Positions 13,366 to 13,467 of a DNA stretch of 13,467 bases are shown piece by piece. The DNA is from JBNJEM01 sp051745935 (lineage in GTDB: Bacteria; Planctomycetota; Planctomycetia; Pirellulales; Pirellulaceae). A program made the translations under genes and the position numbers. The first letter of the stretch is position 1, and the number at the start of each line of letters is the position of its first letter. Location: NCBI GenBank assembly GCA_051745935.1, contig JBNJEM010000145.1, forward strand, positions 1 through 13,467, read 5' to 3'. The notes under the pieces were generated by a model, which saw only the letters and a program-made list of their open reading frames with translations, made no database searches and had not been told where the DNA came from.

Positions 13366-13467
13366 TATGCCGGTCGCGGATGACTTTCTCCGCCGCGAGT
13401 CCGACCAGCGGGAGGACGGCTTGCGTCGGGCACCTTTCCACCCGGAAAAATCCAACCGCCTCAAATA
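13366..13467 (-). repeat. ~104-bp interspersed repeat, copy 6 (reaches the window edge)
   Basis: It starts TATGCCGGTCGCGGATGAC and runs through CTTTCCACCCGGAAAAATCC to CCGCCTCAAATA at the last base. Only the final two or so bases are cut off by the window. It is intact and close to the apparent consensus. The promoter-like pair is CGGAGA (13387-13392) and CATATT (13364-13369), 17 bp apart. Confidence 0.88.

Noticed and set aside
13256..13467. Tandem copies 5 and 6 as a CRISPR array
   Set aside because: The repeat unit is far too long, occurs in both orientations across the window, and there are no regular spacers or cas genes.

Overview
The window looks like a piece of a GC-rich chromosome from a planctomycete, probably of the Pirellulales type. 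This is inferred from the gene families: a prenyl synthase fused to DUF116, a squalene-hopene-cyclase-family enzyme next to it, a zinc-ribbon/HD protein, a lone cysteine-poor bS18, and GACGGGCCTGG-type palindromic repeats. A thermophilic member (Thermogutta-like) is possible, but nothing here proves it. No rRNA, tRNA or CRISPR array was seen.

Layout. Positions 1-6386 are all read leftward. In transcription order they hold a class II terpene cyclase (4512-6386), a DUF116-polyprenyl synthase fusion (2582-4405), ribosomal protein bS18 (1978-2241), an alpha/alpha-toroid prenyltransferase-like protein (514-1479), and the first 146 codons of a zinc-ribbon/HD-domain protein that runs off the left edge (1-440). 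Positions 6387-8029 form a 1.6-kb stretch without a convincing gene, but with three copies of a ~104-bp repeat, a 20-bp direct repeat and several hairpins. Positions 8030-10089 hold a rightward two-gene unit, an HEAGH metalloprotease-like protein and an ATP-grasp ligase, overlapping by ATGA. Next come a truncated winged-helix remnant (10374-10736) and a perfect 24-bp inverted repeat. The right end is a leftward pair: a 2[4Fe-4S] ferredoxin-type protein (12246-13238) followed by a radical SAM protein (10810-12069).

How the genes may work together. The prenyl synthase would make an isoprenoid diphosphate. The cyclase carries the DADDT protonation motif of squalene-hopene cyclases and would cyclise a polyprene. 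The small toroid protein has the right fold but has lost the zinc ligands of protein prenyltransferases. The ferredoxin and radical SAM proteins form a plausible electron-donor/enzyme pair; a link to the terpene genes is only suggested by proximity.

The most unusual feature is the ~104-bp repeat. There are six copies plus one terminal remnant. All are oriented the same way relative to the next downstream gene, and the gene-proximal end of each carries a -35/-10-like pair spaced 17-18 bp. The repeat is open in several frames, so naive gene calls extend cyclase and ferredoxin N-termini into it. I have placed those starts downstream of the repeat.
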